From contig OZ221971.1 of NCBI GenBank assembly GCA_965119685.1, forward strand, positions 2,232,001 through 2,296,000: a DNA stretch of 64,000 nucleotides, in the 5' to 3' direction. The notes beneath the pieces are model-generated. The model saw only the letters and a list, made by a program, of their open reading frames with translations, was not told where the DNA came from and did no database searches. Of this stretch, positions 32,795 to 40,959 are shown in pieces. Source of the DNA: Merdibacter sp965119685. GTDB lineage: Bacteria > Bacillota_I > Bacilli_A > Erysipelotrichales > Erysipelotrichaceae. Position 1 is the stretch's first letter. Every line of letters starts with the position of its first letter. Made by a program: the position numbers and the translations under genes.

Positions 32795-32824
32795 GTTGCC
32801 TTTAGGTTACACCCATGGTATAAT
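32795..32824 (+). promoter_or_regulatory. Repressor promoter with embedded operator
   Basis: -35 TTGCCT at 32796-32801, 17-base spacer, -10 TATAAT at 32819-32824, and a start codon at 32853. The operator GTTGCCTTTAGGTTAC (32795-32810) covers the -35, suggesting autoregulation. Confidence 0.8.
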
Positions 32825-32852
32825 GAAAGTGGTTCAAGCGAGGAGGATTATT

Positions 32853-33194
32853 ATGAACGAACTCGGGACTTATATAAAGGAAAAAAGAACGGAAAAAGGG
32901 CTGTCGATAAGAAGGCTTGCAGAACTTGCAGCTATCAGCCATACCGAAGTAAAGCGAATAGAAGACGGTCTTAGAAAACAAACTTCTCCGCAGGTTCTCC
33001 GCTCCATAGCGTCCGCACTCGGTGTTCCCTATGAGGATTTGATGGCAGCGGCCGGATATATTGATGAGCCTACTGCGGAAACAGAAAGTAGTACAGTAGC
33101 TACCGGCATAAAGGATACGGAAGACTTGAGTCAAGAAGAGATTGATCAGGTCAACCAGTATATTGCATTCTTGAAAAGCCAGCGCAAAGATTAA
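32853..33194 (+). CDS. XRE-family prophage repressor
   Basis: The 113-aa protein (MNELGTYIKEKRTEKGLSIR) has an N-terminal XRE helix-turn-helix: 'SIRRLAELAAISHTEVKRIE' and 'TSPQVLRSIASALGVPYEDL'. A short C-terminal acidic linker and helix ('SQEEIDQVNQYIAFLKSQRK') probably dimerises. ATG 32853 follows GAGGAGGATTATT. It is the only plus-strand gene in the prophage, divergent from the early genes with operators between, so it is the lysogeny repressor. No protease domain is seen, so induction would need a partner. Confidence 0.9.
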   Translation: MNELGTYIKEKRTEKGLSIRRLAELAAISHTEVKRIEDGLRKQTSPQVLRSIASALGVPYEDLMAAAGYIDEPTAETESSTVATGIKDTEDLSQEEIDQVNQYIAFLKSQRKD

Positions 33195-33199
33195 AGATT

Positions 33200-33245
33200 A
33201 ACGAGGTGACTTCTTGGCAAAGAGGCCACCTCGTTCTCTTTTTAA
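33200..33245 (+). terminator. Terminator after the repressor gene
   Basis: AACGAGGTG (33200-33208) pairs with CACCTCGTT (33227-33235), an 18-base loop, then CTCTTTTTAATT. It separates the repressor from the convergent protease gene ending at 33246. Confidence 0.85.
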
Positions 33246-35522
33246 TTATGTGCGAACAGGAAGACGTATAAGCTGAACTGCTGGGAAGCGGTTCTGTGCT
33301 TCATTCACAACAGCATCGTATAACTGCAGCGACTCGGTTAAATCCTCTATCGTTATGGCAAGAGCGTAGTCGATCTCCTGGTCGTCCTCCACATCATAGC
33401 GAGTATGAAGTTCAAGCCATACTTCCCAATCACCACCGTGAAAACTTGAAAATTCCTGCTCGAAGTGGAAACAGGTATCCCAATCCTTGCGACCATCTGA
33501 TTCTGACGGATTATTTGTAACAAGATTATCCTTACTATTTCGTGAATGAAGGGATGCGTTGACATATGCTCCGAGATATTCAGCACCCTTAGTTTTATCA
33601 ACAGGCGGTTGTGTGACACAGGTTACTGTCACTCGTATTTTTTTATCTCTCTTGCTCATATCCATCTGCGTATCACAAACACTCGGCATGAGAAACTTGG
33701 CATGCTGCTTGAATTTCTTATTCATCGTACCCCTGTGGAGGAAGGTCACACGATGAGCAGTAGAAAACATACTCACAAGAGGATTAGATATTCCTCTGCC
33801 GTAAAGATTGCCATAGAAAGCATTTTCGTCCCTTGTGATTTTTTTCTTTGCAACCTCGCTGATAGGCATCTCGGCGCCGTGATAGAGAAGTGCCTCCGAC
33901 ATCAGGATATCCTGATTCGGCACAGACTGTGATATCTCAGCAAGGTCTCCCGCAACAGTAGGAGCCGTAAAACTTGTACCCGCCTCAAATGCCCATTGAC
34001 CGCCACTGGCAATCATCATGGCATATTCATCCGGTGGTACGAAGTCAGCCTTGGTCATCGTTCCAGCAAGAGATACAATATCGGGTTTACGGAAACCTCG
34101 GAAGCCCGGACCGATTCTCGAATAGGGAGCTACATCATATTGGCGGCTTAAACCTTCCTTGTGTTCTGCACCGACAATAGCTCCGACTGCTATATTCAGC
34201 ATGGAATCTGCTGGTGCTGCTATTCTATTGTCGTCATCTTGCAAGATGTCTTCGAGGGAGTCCTGACTACGATACAGATAATGATTGCCAGCTGAAATGG
34301 TAAATTTCACACCATACTGAATGGCAAGGACATCCAGTTCGTATCCGAGAATACTGATTTCGTCGCCTTGGATAGGAGTCTCCTCGCTTGATGAGAAGTT
34401 GAAGATTTTGGTTATGTCTTTATAGCGCAGGACAGCCTCTTTGATTCTTGCAATCATGGTGCTGTTACAAATAAGATCCGGACGATTCGGCTTATTGGAA
34501 TCCGGATCGAAGCCACGAATATTACAGTCGATAATCCTTGCTCGTGGTGTTAGGATACCGGATGCAAGTTGCTCACCGAGATTCTCAAAAGCGACCTTAC
34601 TTGCCACATTGGTGCCGTGCCTTTTGTCACCGGGAGTTGCTCCAGTAGGTACCCAATGCTCCACTACCAGCGGCTCAAGTTCCGGTGGAAAATCCACACC
34701 AGTATCAAGCACCGCTACGATAGGAAGTTCGTCAATTGAAACATTGGGATTAAGCGTCATTGGAACGCCCGCCTGTACAGTATACATCGGTGAGGTGGCA
34801 TAGAAACCTGTCGGTGCAACATGACTGACAATAGTATCCCCGGAGATCTCTTCAAGTTTACCAAGAGGAATCTCCGCACGGACAATACGTGTCCCATCGG
34901 AAAGTTTATAAGGCTTCGCCTGGATTCTACCTTGATTCTGCTCAATAAGAGCAATCAGCCTCTCTTCGGCACGAGCCTGCACCTGCGGATCGGTACCTTT
35001 TGGAAGCAATTGCTCCATGATTTCAACATCGAGTGGGAAAGTAGCCTCGCGCTCAAGCAGTTCTCTTATGGAAGGAGCCTGTTTTCCCATTCCGTCCGGA
35101 AATTGAAAATCCTCTATGTACTGAAATTTCTTGTTACTGCGCTTGTTATCACGGTAAGCGCCTACCCTTTGCTGCAGGGAATCAAACTTGGACTTTGATG
35201 ATGATACGATGGCGTGACGTGAATCTTTCACCTTGGTGAGGGTCATCCCTTCTTGTTCCAAGAATTCACGTAGTGTTTTGTTTGAGAATTTTTCACCCTC
35301 TTGCAGGACAACTTCAAACAGACGGATATCCTCATCACGAAGAGAATCCGTCCCTTGAATGCGGGTATAGGCAGACACAATTTCCTGAAGACCTGTAGAA
35401 AGTTTCGTTCCATGCTTCATCCGATCCAATCCCAGGTCTTTATTCCGAGCCTGCTTTTTATTCTCAATAGCCTCTACATCATCCTCAGTAATGAGGAGAT
35501 GGGGTCTGAAATCATCTGCCAT
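33246..35522 (-). CDS. Subtilisin-like (S8) protease paired with AAA ATPase
   Basis: The 758-aa protein has no signal peptide. Residues 1-250 are a charged, helical region ('QARNKDLGLDRMKHGTKLST'). The S8 domain follows with the catalytic Asp in 'VAVLDTGVDFPPELE' (~269), His in 'GDKRHGTNVASKVAF' (~300), oxyanion Asn in 'KFTISAGNHYLYR' (~420) and Ser in 'FEAGTSFTAPTVAGDL' (~528). A C-terminal beta-rich 190 residues ends the protein. Three bases separate it from the AAA gene. AAA plus subtilase pairs recur beside restriction systems, and a defence role (abortive proteolysis after sensing) is my inference. Confidence 0.9.
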   Translation of the reverse strand: MADDFRPHLLITEDDVEAIENKKQARNKDLGLDRMKHGTKLSTGLQEIVSAYTRIQGTDSLRDEDIRLFEVVLQEGEKFSNKTLREFLEQEGMTLTKVKDSRHAIVSSSKSKFDSLQQRVGAYRDNKRSNKKFQYIEDFQFPDGMGKQAPSIRELLEREATFPLDVEIMEQLLPKGTDPQVQARAEERLIALIEQNQGRIQAKPYKLSDGTRIVRAEIPLGKLEEISGDTIVSHVAPTGFYATSPMYTVQAGVPMTLNPNVSIDELPIVAVLDTGVDFPPELEPLVVEHWVPTGATPGDKRHGTNVASKVAFENLGEQLASGILTPRARIIDCNIRGFDPDSNKPNRPDLICNSTMIARIKEAVLRYKDITKIFNFSSSEETPIQGDEISILGYELDVLAIQYGVKFTISAGNHYLYRSQDSLEDILQDDDNRIAAPADSMLNIAVGAIVGAEHKEGLSRQYDVAPYSRIGPGFRGFRKPDIVSLAGTMTKADFVPPDEYAMMIASGGQWAFEAGTSFTAPTVAGDLAEISQSVPNQDILMSEALLYHGAEMPISEVAKKKITRDENAFYGNLYGRGISNPLVSMFSTAHRVTFLHRGTMNKKFKQHAKFLMPSVCDTQMDMSKRDKKIRVTVTCVTQPPVDKTKGAEYLGAYVNASLHSRNSKDNLVTNNPSESDGRKDWDTCFHFEQEFSSFHGGDWEVWLELHTRYDVEDDQEIDYALAITIEDLTESLQLYDAVVNEAQNRFPAVQLIRLPVRT

Positions 35523-35524
35523 AC

Positions 35525-36685
35525 CTATTCATCCACCTCTTTGCCCTTGGTTAACTTATTTATCTGGTAGCTAAGAGTGTTATGTGGCATCCCGATTGCT
35601 TTCGCAAGAGTACGGACGCTCACGCCCTTTGCTTTCAGATCGACGGCGGCATCCACCACACCCGCCCCGTTTGAATTGTTCGTCATCTGCTGGATAAGCA
35701 GTTCTAGCATATCCTCCATCGTAACCGCCTTATCCGTGGTCACATAGCGTTTAGCAGCGGAGATAACCAGTTCCTTTATCTGTGCCACGCTACGGTCTGC
35801 AGTTAGGTCAGTAAGCTTCTGTATATCTACCTCGGTTTCTACAGTATAGTCTTTAAACCACCGCTGAATCAGTTCACTCCGCTGCTTTGCATCCGGGTAT
35901 CCGATATTGATAATGTAGTTGAATCGCCTGAAAATTGCGGGATCAAGCAGATGTTCATGGTTGGTAGCCGCAATTAAAAATACATTCGGCGGCATATTAT
36001 CGAAATTCTGGAGCAGAGCCGTAACGACACGCTTCAGTTCGCCCATCTCATGGCCGTCATCACGTTTCTTGGCGATGGCATCAAACTCGTCCAGAAAAAG
36101 GACGATGCTCTGATTTCCTATGCTGGAGAATATCTTCCTTAAGTTCACACTGGTCTGCCCAAGGTAGGAGGATATAAGACCGTCTATCCTCACATAAGCC
36201 ATAGGCAGATTCAGTTCGTGAGCTATGGCATTTGCCGTCATCGTCTTTCCGCATCCAGGAGGTCCGCAGAGTAGTAGACGGTTTGCGGGAGGGAGATTAT
36301 GCTTTGCCAGCTTGCTGTTATTCTGGCGTTCCTCCAAAATCTGCAAGAGGAGCTTCCGCTGATTCTCAGGAAGCACAACATCAGAGAGTGATATATCCGG
36401 GTGAATAATATCGTAAAGCTCCAAAAGGCTGTCCTTGTCTCTCGGAGTAAAAGCGCTACTCCCAGCGGACTGGACAGCGAATCCTCCTCCGGCGGGCTGT
36501 GCAACATCCGGTTTCTTCATTAGAGTTATATTTTTCCCCTTATATGCATCAAGGAGCATACTGGAAACACGGCTGTTTCCTTTCTTATCCTCGTCAGCCG
36601 CCAAAGCTTCCACAGCGGTCTTGAAGGAACTCTCATCCCCGGAGCAATGAGCAGCGATAATATTTGCGATCAGTTCGGCTTTCAT
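35525..36685 (-). CDS. AAA ATPase, partner of the subtilase
   Basis: The 386-aa protein has a helical N-terminal domain, then an AAA module: Walker A 'LLLCGPPGCGKTMTANAIAH' (~140), Walker B 'IVLFLDEFDAIAKKRDD' (~200), sensor 1 'VFLIAATNHEHLLDPAIF' and arginine finger 'FRRFNYI' (~258). The last 45 residues form a small HTH ('VSVRTLAKAIGMPHNTLSYQ'), unusual for a chaperone-type AAA. It is the first gene of the two-gene operon, with a strong promoter carrying a GTAAC/TTTAC operator. It probably remodels targets for the protease. Confidence 0.92.
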   Translation of the reverse strand: MKAELIANIIAAHCSGDESSFKTAVEALAADEDKKGNSRVSSMLLDAYKGKNITLMKKPDVAQPAGGGFAVQSAGSSAFTPRDKDSLLELYDIIHPDISLSDVVLPENQRKLLLQILEERQNNSKLAKHNLPPANRLLLCGPPGCGKTMTANAIAHELNLPMAYVRIDGLISSYLGQTSVNLRKIFSSIGNQSIVLFLDEFDAIAKKRDDGHEMGELKRVVTALLQNFDNMPPNVFLIAATNHEHLLDPAIFRRFNYIINIGYPDAKQRSELIQRWFKDYTVETEVDIQKLTDLTADRSVAQIKELVISAAKRYVTTDKAVTMEDMLELLIQQMTNNSNGAGVVDAAVDLKAKGVSVRTLAKAIGMPHNTLSYQINKLTKGKEVDE

Positions 36686-36724
36686 AGTCTATCGATTCCT
36701 CTTTCTCAGTCATAGTAACGGACT

Positions 36725-36762
36725 GTAACCTTTAGTTTACACTATTTTGGCTCATATGTCAA
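36725..36762 (-). promoter_or_regulatory. Promoter of the AAA-subtilase operon with operator
   Basis: Minus strand: -35 TTGACA (36762-36757), 17-base spacer, -10 TAAACT (36739-36734). The operator GTAACCTTTAGTTTAC (36725-36740) covers the -10. It has the same half-site spacing (5-6-5) and the same CTTTAG centre as the prophage repressor operators. Confidence 0.78.
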
Positions 36763-36880
36763 TAGCTATCCAGGGAAATCTTTGAACACCTTTGAACACG
36801 AGCGCAAATTATTGCATCTTATTGGCTCCAATATGGTCCCGATATGAGAAAATAAAAATTTGCGTTCTCGCACTTATATA

Positions 36881-36930
36881 TTGATTTCAGAAACAAAATG
36901 TGCTATACTGGTATGTAACTGTTAAGTTAC
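36881..36930 (+). promoter_or_regulatory. Promoter of the HTH-UvrD-Mod-Res operon with operator
   Basis: -35 TTGATT at 36881-36886, 17-base spacer, -10 TATACT at 36904-36909. The palindrome GTAACTGTTAAGTTAC (36915-36930) lies over the likely transcript start. Together with the divergent promoter it fills the 302-base gap between the two operons. Confidence 0.78.
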
Positions 36931-36987
36931 TTGGGAGAAACGCGCCCTTGACGGAAACAAAGGGTTACAGATTTGAGGAGCATTTGC

Positions 36988-37212
36988 ATGGTTATCAGCT
37001 ATAAAAAGTTATGGAAGTTACTGATCGATAAGGACATGAAGAAGCGGGATTTGAGGGAGGCGGCGCAGCTCAGTTCCTCCACCGTGGCGAAGCTCACACA
37101 CGGAGAAAATGTCAGCACGGCGGTTCTCTTGAAGATATGTGCTGCCCTTCAGTGCGACATATCTGATATCATGGAAGTCGTGCCGGACGGGAGTCCCGCA
37201 TCAGAAGATTGA
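36988..37212 (+). CDS. Small XRE/Cro-type regulator
   Basis: From ATG 36988 (MVISYKKLWKLLIDKDMKKR) the product is 74 aa, a stand-alone HTH of the YozG/Cro type ('KRDLREAAQLSSSTVAKLTH', 'AVLLKICAALQCDISDIMEV'). It is the first gene of the plus-strand defence operon, with 27 bases to the helicase gene. It probably binds the GTAAC-N6-GTTAC palindrome upstream and keeps expression low. Confidence 0.88.
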   Translation: MVISYKKLWKLLIDKDMKKRDLREAAQLSSSTVAKLTHGENVSTAVLLKICAALQCDISDIMEVVPDGSPASED

Positions 37213-37239
37213 TTGCCGGAAAGGATGTAAGGCACCGAT

Positions 37240-40125
37240 ATGTTTGATTTTGGAAATGCGAACGAGGGACAGAGAAAGGCGATAGCTGCCGCTGAAGGCC
37301 CCGTCCTCATTACTGCAGGACCGGGGACCGGCAAGACTTATACGCTTGTCCAGCGCACAATTTATCTTATAGAGGAATGCGGCGTAAAGCCGGAAAGCAT
37401 CTTCATTGCCACTTTCACGGAGAAGGCGGCCAAAGAACTGATTACGAGAATCACGAATGAACTGTCCGACCGTGGCATCGTGGCGAACATCAACGAGATG
37501 TATATCGGCACGTTCCATTCACTCTGTCTTCGTATCCTTAAGGAGCATCTTGAATTTACAAGACTTCGCAGGAACTACCGTCTCCTAGATGCGTTCGACC
37601 AGCAGTACATGGTGTTCCAGAATATCCACCGTTTCCGGAATATCCCGGAGGTAGAGGTTGCTCTGCCGAACGGCGGCGCATGGAAGCAGTCAGAAGCCAT
37701 CTGCAACTATGTGAATAACCTCTCCGAAGAATTGGTGACGCCAGAGGAACTGATGTCCGATACTGACCTGTCGATTGCGGCTCTTGGACGGATGCTGAAG
37801 GAGTACCGCGATATCCTCACTGAGGGCAATTTGATGGACTTCTCGTCTATCCAGATTGAAGCCTATCATCTGCTGCAGGACAATGTCGAGATTTTGGAGG
37901 AGCTTCGCTCCAAGGTTACACACATCATGGTGGACGAGTACCAGGACACGAACTTCATTCAGGAGCAGCTTGTGTTCCTTCTCGCCAGAGACCATAAGAA
38001 CATCTGCGTGGTCGGTGACGATGACCAGGGCTTGTATCGATTTCGAGGTGCTACCATCCGTAATATCCTGGAGTTTCCGCAGAAGTTTGCAGAAGGCGAA
38101 TGCCGAGTGATTCCGCTGGTCATTAACTACCGTTCCAACAGTGACATAGTTGATTTTTATAATGAGTGGATGGCTACCACGGACGGTGCGAAGTTCAAGT
38201 TTCGCTGGGATAACTTCCGTTACGATAAAAGGATCGAACCACACGAGAAAACCACTCTCTACAGTCCCGCAGTCGTGAAACTCGCAGGTATGGACGATAC
38301 GGATGAGTGGCACGAAAAGATACTGCAGTTTATCAACGACCTGAAAGCCTCCGGCAAACTTACGGACTATAATCAGATTGCATTTCTCTTTAATTCCGTG
38401 AAGCATCCGCGAGTAACAGCACTTGCCCGCTTCCTTGAGGAGAATCATATAAATGTATATTCGCCGCGTTCGGATATGTTTTTCCAGCGTGACGAGATAC
38501 GGCTTGCTCTCGGCTGCCTCATGCTCATGTTTCCGCGCTATATTCAGGGCTTGGAGAACGGTGATTACACCTTTCTGCAGCCGGAGCATCTGACCTACTA
38601 CCGCAATTGCATCATGGCAGCAAACGAGTACCTCACACAGCCGGAGAATTCCGATCTTTTGAAGTGGATACGGCGCAAAGGTAAAGATCATGTCAGTTTG
38701 AAGGGAGCAACGGACTACGCCTATTGCGGTCTGATGTACCAGCTCTTTGAATTCCAGCCTTTTGCAGGGATTCTCGATACGGAAATGGATGTTGGCGTGG
38801 TCGATATCCGTCCGGCTCGAAACCTTGCAAAACTGACTCAGATTGTAGGTAAATTCGAGTACCTCCACCGAGTTGATGTTTTGGATGCTGGAGAATACCG
38901 AGGCAAACGCCGTATTGATCAGAATACAGAATTGCTTTTTAATATGTATCTTAGGCTTCTTTTTGACGGCGGCATTACGGAATACGAGGATGACTCAGAG
39001 TATGCACCGAGCGGCTGTGTTTCGTTCCTCACCATCCACCAGTCCAAGGGTATGGAGTTTCCTATTGTCCTTGTTGACTCCCTTACGAATGTGCCGAGGA
39101 AGAACACGAATGACCTCATGATGCAGATTGAGGAGAGATACTTCAAGCGTCCGGCGTTTGAACCTTACGGTGTCACGAAGTACTTTGACTTCTGGCGGCT
39201 CTACTACACGGCTTTCTCCCGCGCGCAGGATTTATTGATCCTGACCTGCAATGAGGACAAGCGAACGCCCAGCAACTACTTCAAAGACATCTACGGGGAA
39301 CTGCAATCTGTAGAAAGCCCCGGTTTTGATATAAGGGAGTTTGATTTCAAGCCGATAAAGGGTGTGAACATAAAGAACACCTACTCGTTCACGTCGCATA
39401 TCACGGTTTACGAGACCTGCGCCCTTCAATATAAGTTCTACAAGGAACTGGAATTCATGCCCGTTCGTGCGAACGCTATGCTCTTCGGTACGCTCGTGCA
39501 TGAGACGATAGAGGACATACACCGCGCCGCCCTGCGGCATGAGGAACAGACAATCACTGAGGAGAATGTGAGCCGGTGGTTTGACTCCAATTATGTGTCG
39601 CTGACAAAGACCGAGCATACTTACCTTGCCGGTCCCCAGCGTGAGGCGGCTCTGAAACAGGTGCTACGCTATGTGGACCGACAGCACGGTGACTGGTCGC
39701 AGATACAGCAGGCAGAGGTTGATGTTTCGCTGGTCAAGCCTGACTACATTATTGAGGGAAAGGTTGACTTAATTCGCGGCGAGGGAGATACCGTAGAAAT
39801 TGTGGATTTTAAATCTCAGCGAAAACCTGACATGGTGAAAGATCGGGAGCAGCTTGAACAATATCGACGGCAACTACATATTTACGCTCACCTTGTAGAG
39901 GAGCGCACCGGACAGAAGGTCAGTAAGATGCACATCTACTATACTGGCGAGGACGGCGGTGTGCCGACGATCACTTATCCGTATACGAAGTCAGCTGTGG
40001 AGGGCACAATGGCGGTATTCGATGATACGGTGCATAAAATCATGAAGAAGGATTTTCATCGCTGCGCCAAAGATCCAAAGGTCTGTGGTGCGTGTGACTT
40101 CCGGTTTTACTGCAGAAACAAATAA
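37240..40125 (+). CDS. UvrD-like helicase with Fe-S RecB-type nuclease domain
   Basis: The 961-aa protein has superfamily 1A motifs: 'LITAGPGTGKTYTLVQR' (Walker A, ~25-40), 'HIMVDEYQDTNFIQ' (II, ~230), 'VGDDDQGLYRFRGA' (III), 'VINYRSN' (IV), 'LTIHQSKGMEFPIVLV' (V) and 'YYTAFSRAQDLLIL' (VI). The C-terminal part has 'FGTLVHETIEDIHRAAL', 'EGKVDLIRGEGDTVEIVDFK' and a final Cys set 'CAKDPKVCGACDFRFYC', with a partner Cys in 'YETCALQYKFY'. This is an AddB/Cas4/Dna2-like iron-sulfur nuclease. It precedes a modification-restriction pair and probably degrades cut DNA. Confidence 0.92.
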   Translation: MFDFGNANEGQRKAIAAAEGPVLITAGPGTGKTYTLVQRTIYLIEECGVKPESIFIATFTEKAAKELITRITNELSDRGIVANINEMYIGTFHSLCLRILKEHLEFTRLRRNYRLLDAFDQQYMVFQNIHRFRNIPEVEVALPNGGAWKQSEAICNYVNNLSEELVTPEELMSDTDLSIAALGRMLKEYRDILTEGNLMDFSSIQIEAYHLLQDNVEILEELRSKVTHIMVDEYQDTNFIQEQLVFLLARDHKNICVVGDDDQGLYRFRGATIRNILEFPQKFAEGECRVIPLVINYRSNSDIVDFYNEWMATTDGAKFKFRWDNFRYDKRIEPHEKTTLYSPAVVKLAGMDDTDEWHEKILQFINDLKASGKLTDYNQIAFLFNSVKHPRVTALARFLEENHINVYSPRSDMFFQRDEIRLALGCLMLMFPRYIQGLENGDYTFLQPEHLTYYRNCIMAANEYLTQPENSDLLKWIRRKGKDHVSLKGATDYAYCGLMYQLFEFQPFAGILDTEMDVGVVDIRPARNLAKLTQIVGKFEYLHRVDVLDAGEYRGKRRIDQNTELLFNMYLRLLFDGGITEYEDDSEYAPSGCVSFLTIHQSKGMEFPIVLVDSLTNVPRKNTNDLMMQIEERYFKRPAFEPYGVTKYFDFWRLYYTAFSRAQDLLILTCNEDKRTPSNYFKDIYGELQSVESPGFDIREFDFKPIKGVNIKNTYSFTSHITVYETCALQYKFYKELEFMPVRANAMLFGTLVHETIEDIHRAALRHEEQTITEENVSRWFDSNYVSLTKTEHTYLAGPQREAALKQVLRYVDRQHGDWSQIQQAEVDVSLVKPDYIIEGKVDLIRGEGDTVEIVDFKSQRKPDMVKDREQLEQYRRQLHIYAHLVEERTGQKVSKMHIYYTGEDGGVPTITYPYTKSAVEGTMAVFDDTVHKIMKKDFHRCAKDPKVCGACDFRFYCRNK

Positions 40126-40140
40126 GAAGGGAGTGATAAC

Positions 40141-40959
40141 ATGGCTGAACATCGAGTAAGGAAAAACAACATCATATACATCATCCCTGACGATGAGCTT
40201 TTTAGAAAATGGAAAGACGACGAGGCTTTTATCGATGAGTACGGTCGGCTCATGAATCGCAAACCTCACAGGGTTCTGAGGGAACTAAAACACTATGTAG
40301 AAGATGCGCCTACAGTTCAGCAAAGAACCTCTGTGCCACCAGCCACTCCCACCGGAAGAAGATCCTCCATTAAAGATTATCTCAAGGATACCGCTCGGGA
40401 CACGGCGATGGAGGCCAGTGATATCATTATCGATTGGGCTGTTGACAAATTCTTTTATGAGGTGCTTCCGAATGTATGGCATGAACATATTGTACCGTTC
40501 TACCATCGCACAAAGGAGGCGCTTACCTCAAAGGAACTGAAAGCGGATGCAGTCCTTGCGAAATCAAAAGCAAGTACGGACATTGCCGTAAAACAGCCGA
40601 AAGCCTATACGAAGATGACGCAGGAAGAGGCTGACGCCGAAAAGCGAAAAGTTCTATATCATTGGCTGGGAATGTTGAGCAGCCTGAAGAAACTCCACGA
40701 TGCCGGAGAGATAGATATCGATACGACTTTGGCACAGCTGACAGACCCGGAAATGTTGAAGCGTGTAAACGGCTTTCTGCGCGAGAATCCGAATCTGCTC
40801 GAAACGGATAAGTACATTGTGCTTCACGGTGTGCTTGGAAGGGATTTATACGAGGAACAGCAGCTCGTTCCTATTAGAGCCGCCGAGATAACAGCAGTAG
40901 CCGAGAAATACGGATATGACCCAAGAAACGATAAAATGGAGGATAACCACAATGGATGA
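40141..40959 (+). CDS. Unknown protein in the helicase-Mod-Res operon
   Basis: The 272-aa protein shows no family I know. Residues 1-60 start with 'NNIIYIIPDDELFRKWKDDE' and may be a small binding module. Residues ~75-110 hold 'SIKDYLKDTARDTAMEASDI' and an amphipathic 'IDWAVDKFFYEVLPNVWHEH' helix that could touch membranes or partners. Residues ~155-260 are helical. Its stop overlaps the Mod start (ATGGATGA), so it is an obligate operon member and possibly a fixed subunit of the system. Confidence 0.85.
   Translation: MAEHRVRKNNIIYIIPDDELFRKWKDDEAFIDEYGRLMNRKPHRVLRELKHYVEDAPTVQQRTSVPPATPTGRRSSIKDYLKDTARDTAMEASDIIIDWAVDKFFYEVLPNVWHEHIVPFYHRTKEALTSKELKADAVLAKSKASTDIAVKQPKAYTKMTQEEADAEKRKVLYHWLGMLSSLKKLHDAGEIDIDTTLAQLTDPEMLKRVNGFLRENPNLLETDKYIVLHGVLGRDLYEEQQLVPIRAAEITAVAEKYGYDPRNDKMEDNHNG

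Noticed and set aside
33246..35522. Secreted housekeeping subtilisin
   Set aside because: No signal peptide or membrane segment is present and the gene is fused operonically to an AAA ATPase, so it is cytoplasmic.
37690..38868. 392-codon minus-strand open frame under the UvrD gene
   Set aside because: The plus strand carries all helicase motifs there; the minus frame has no recognisable domain.
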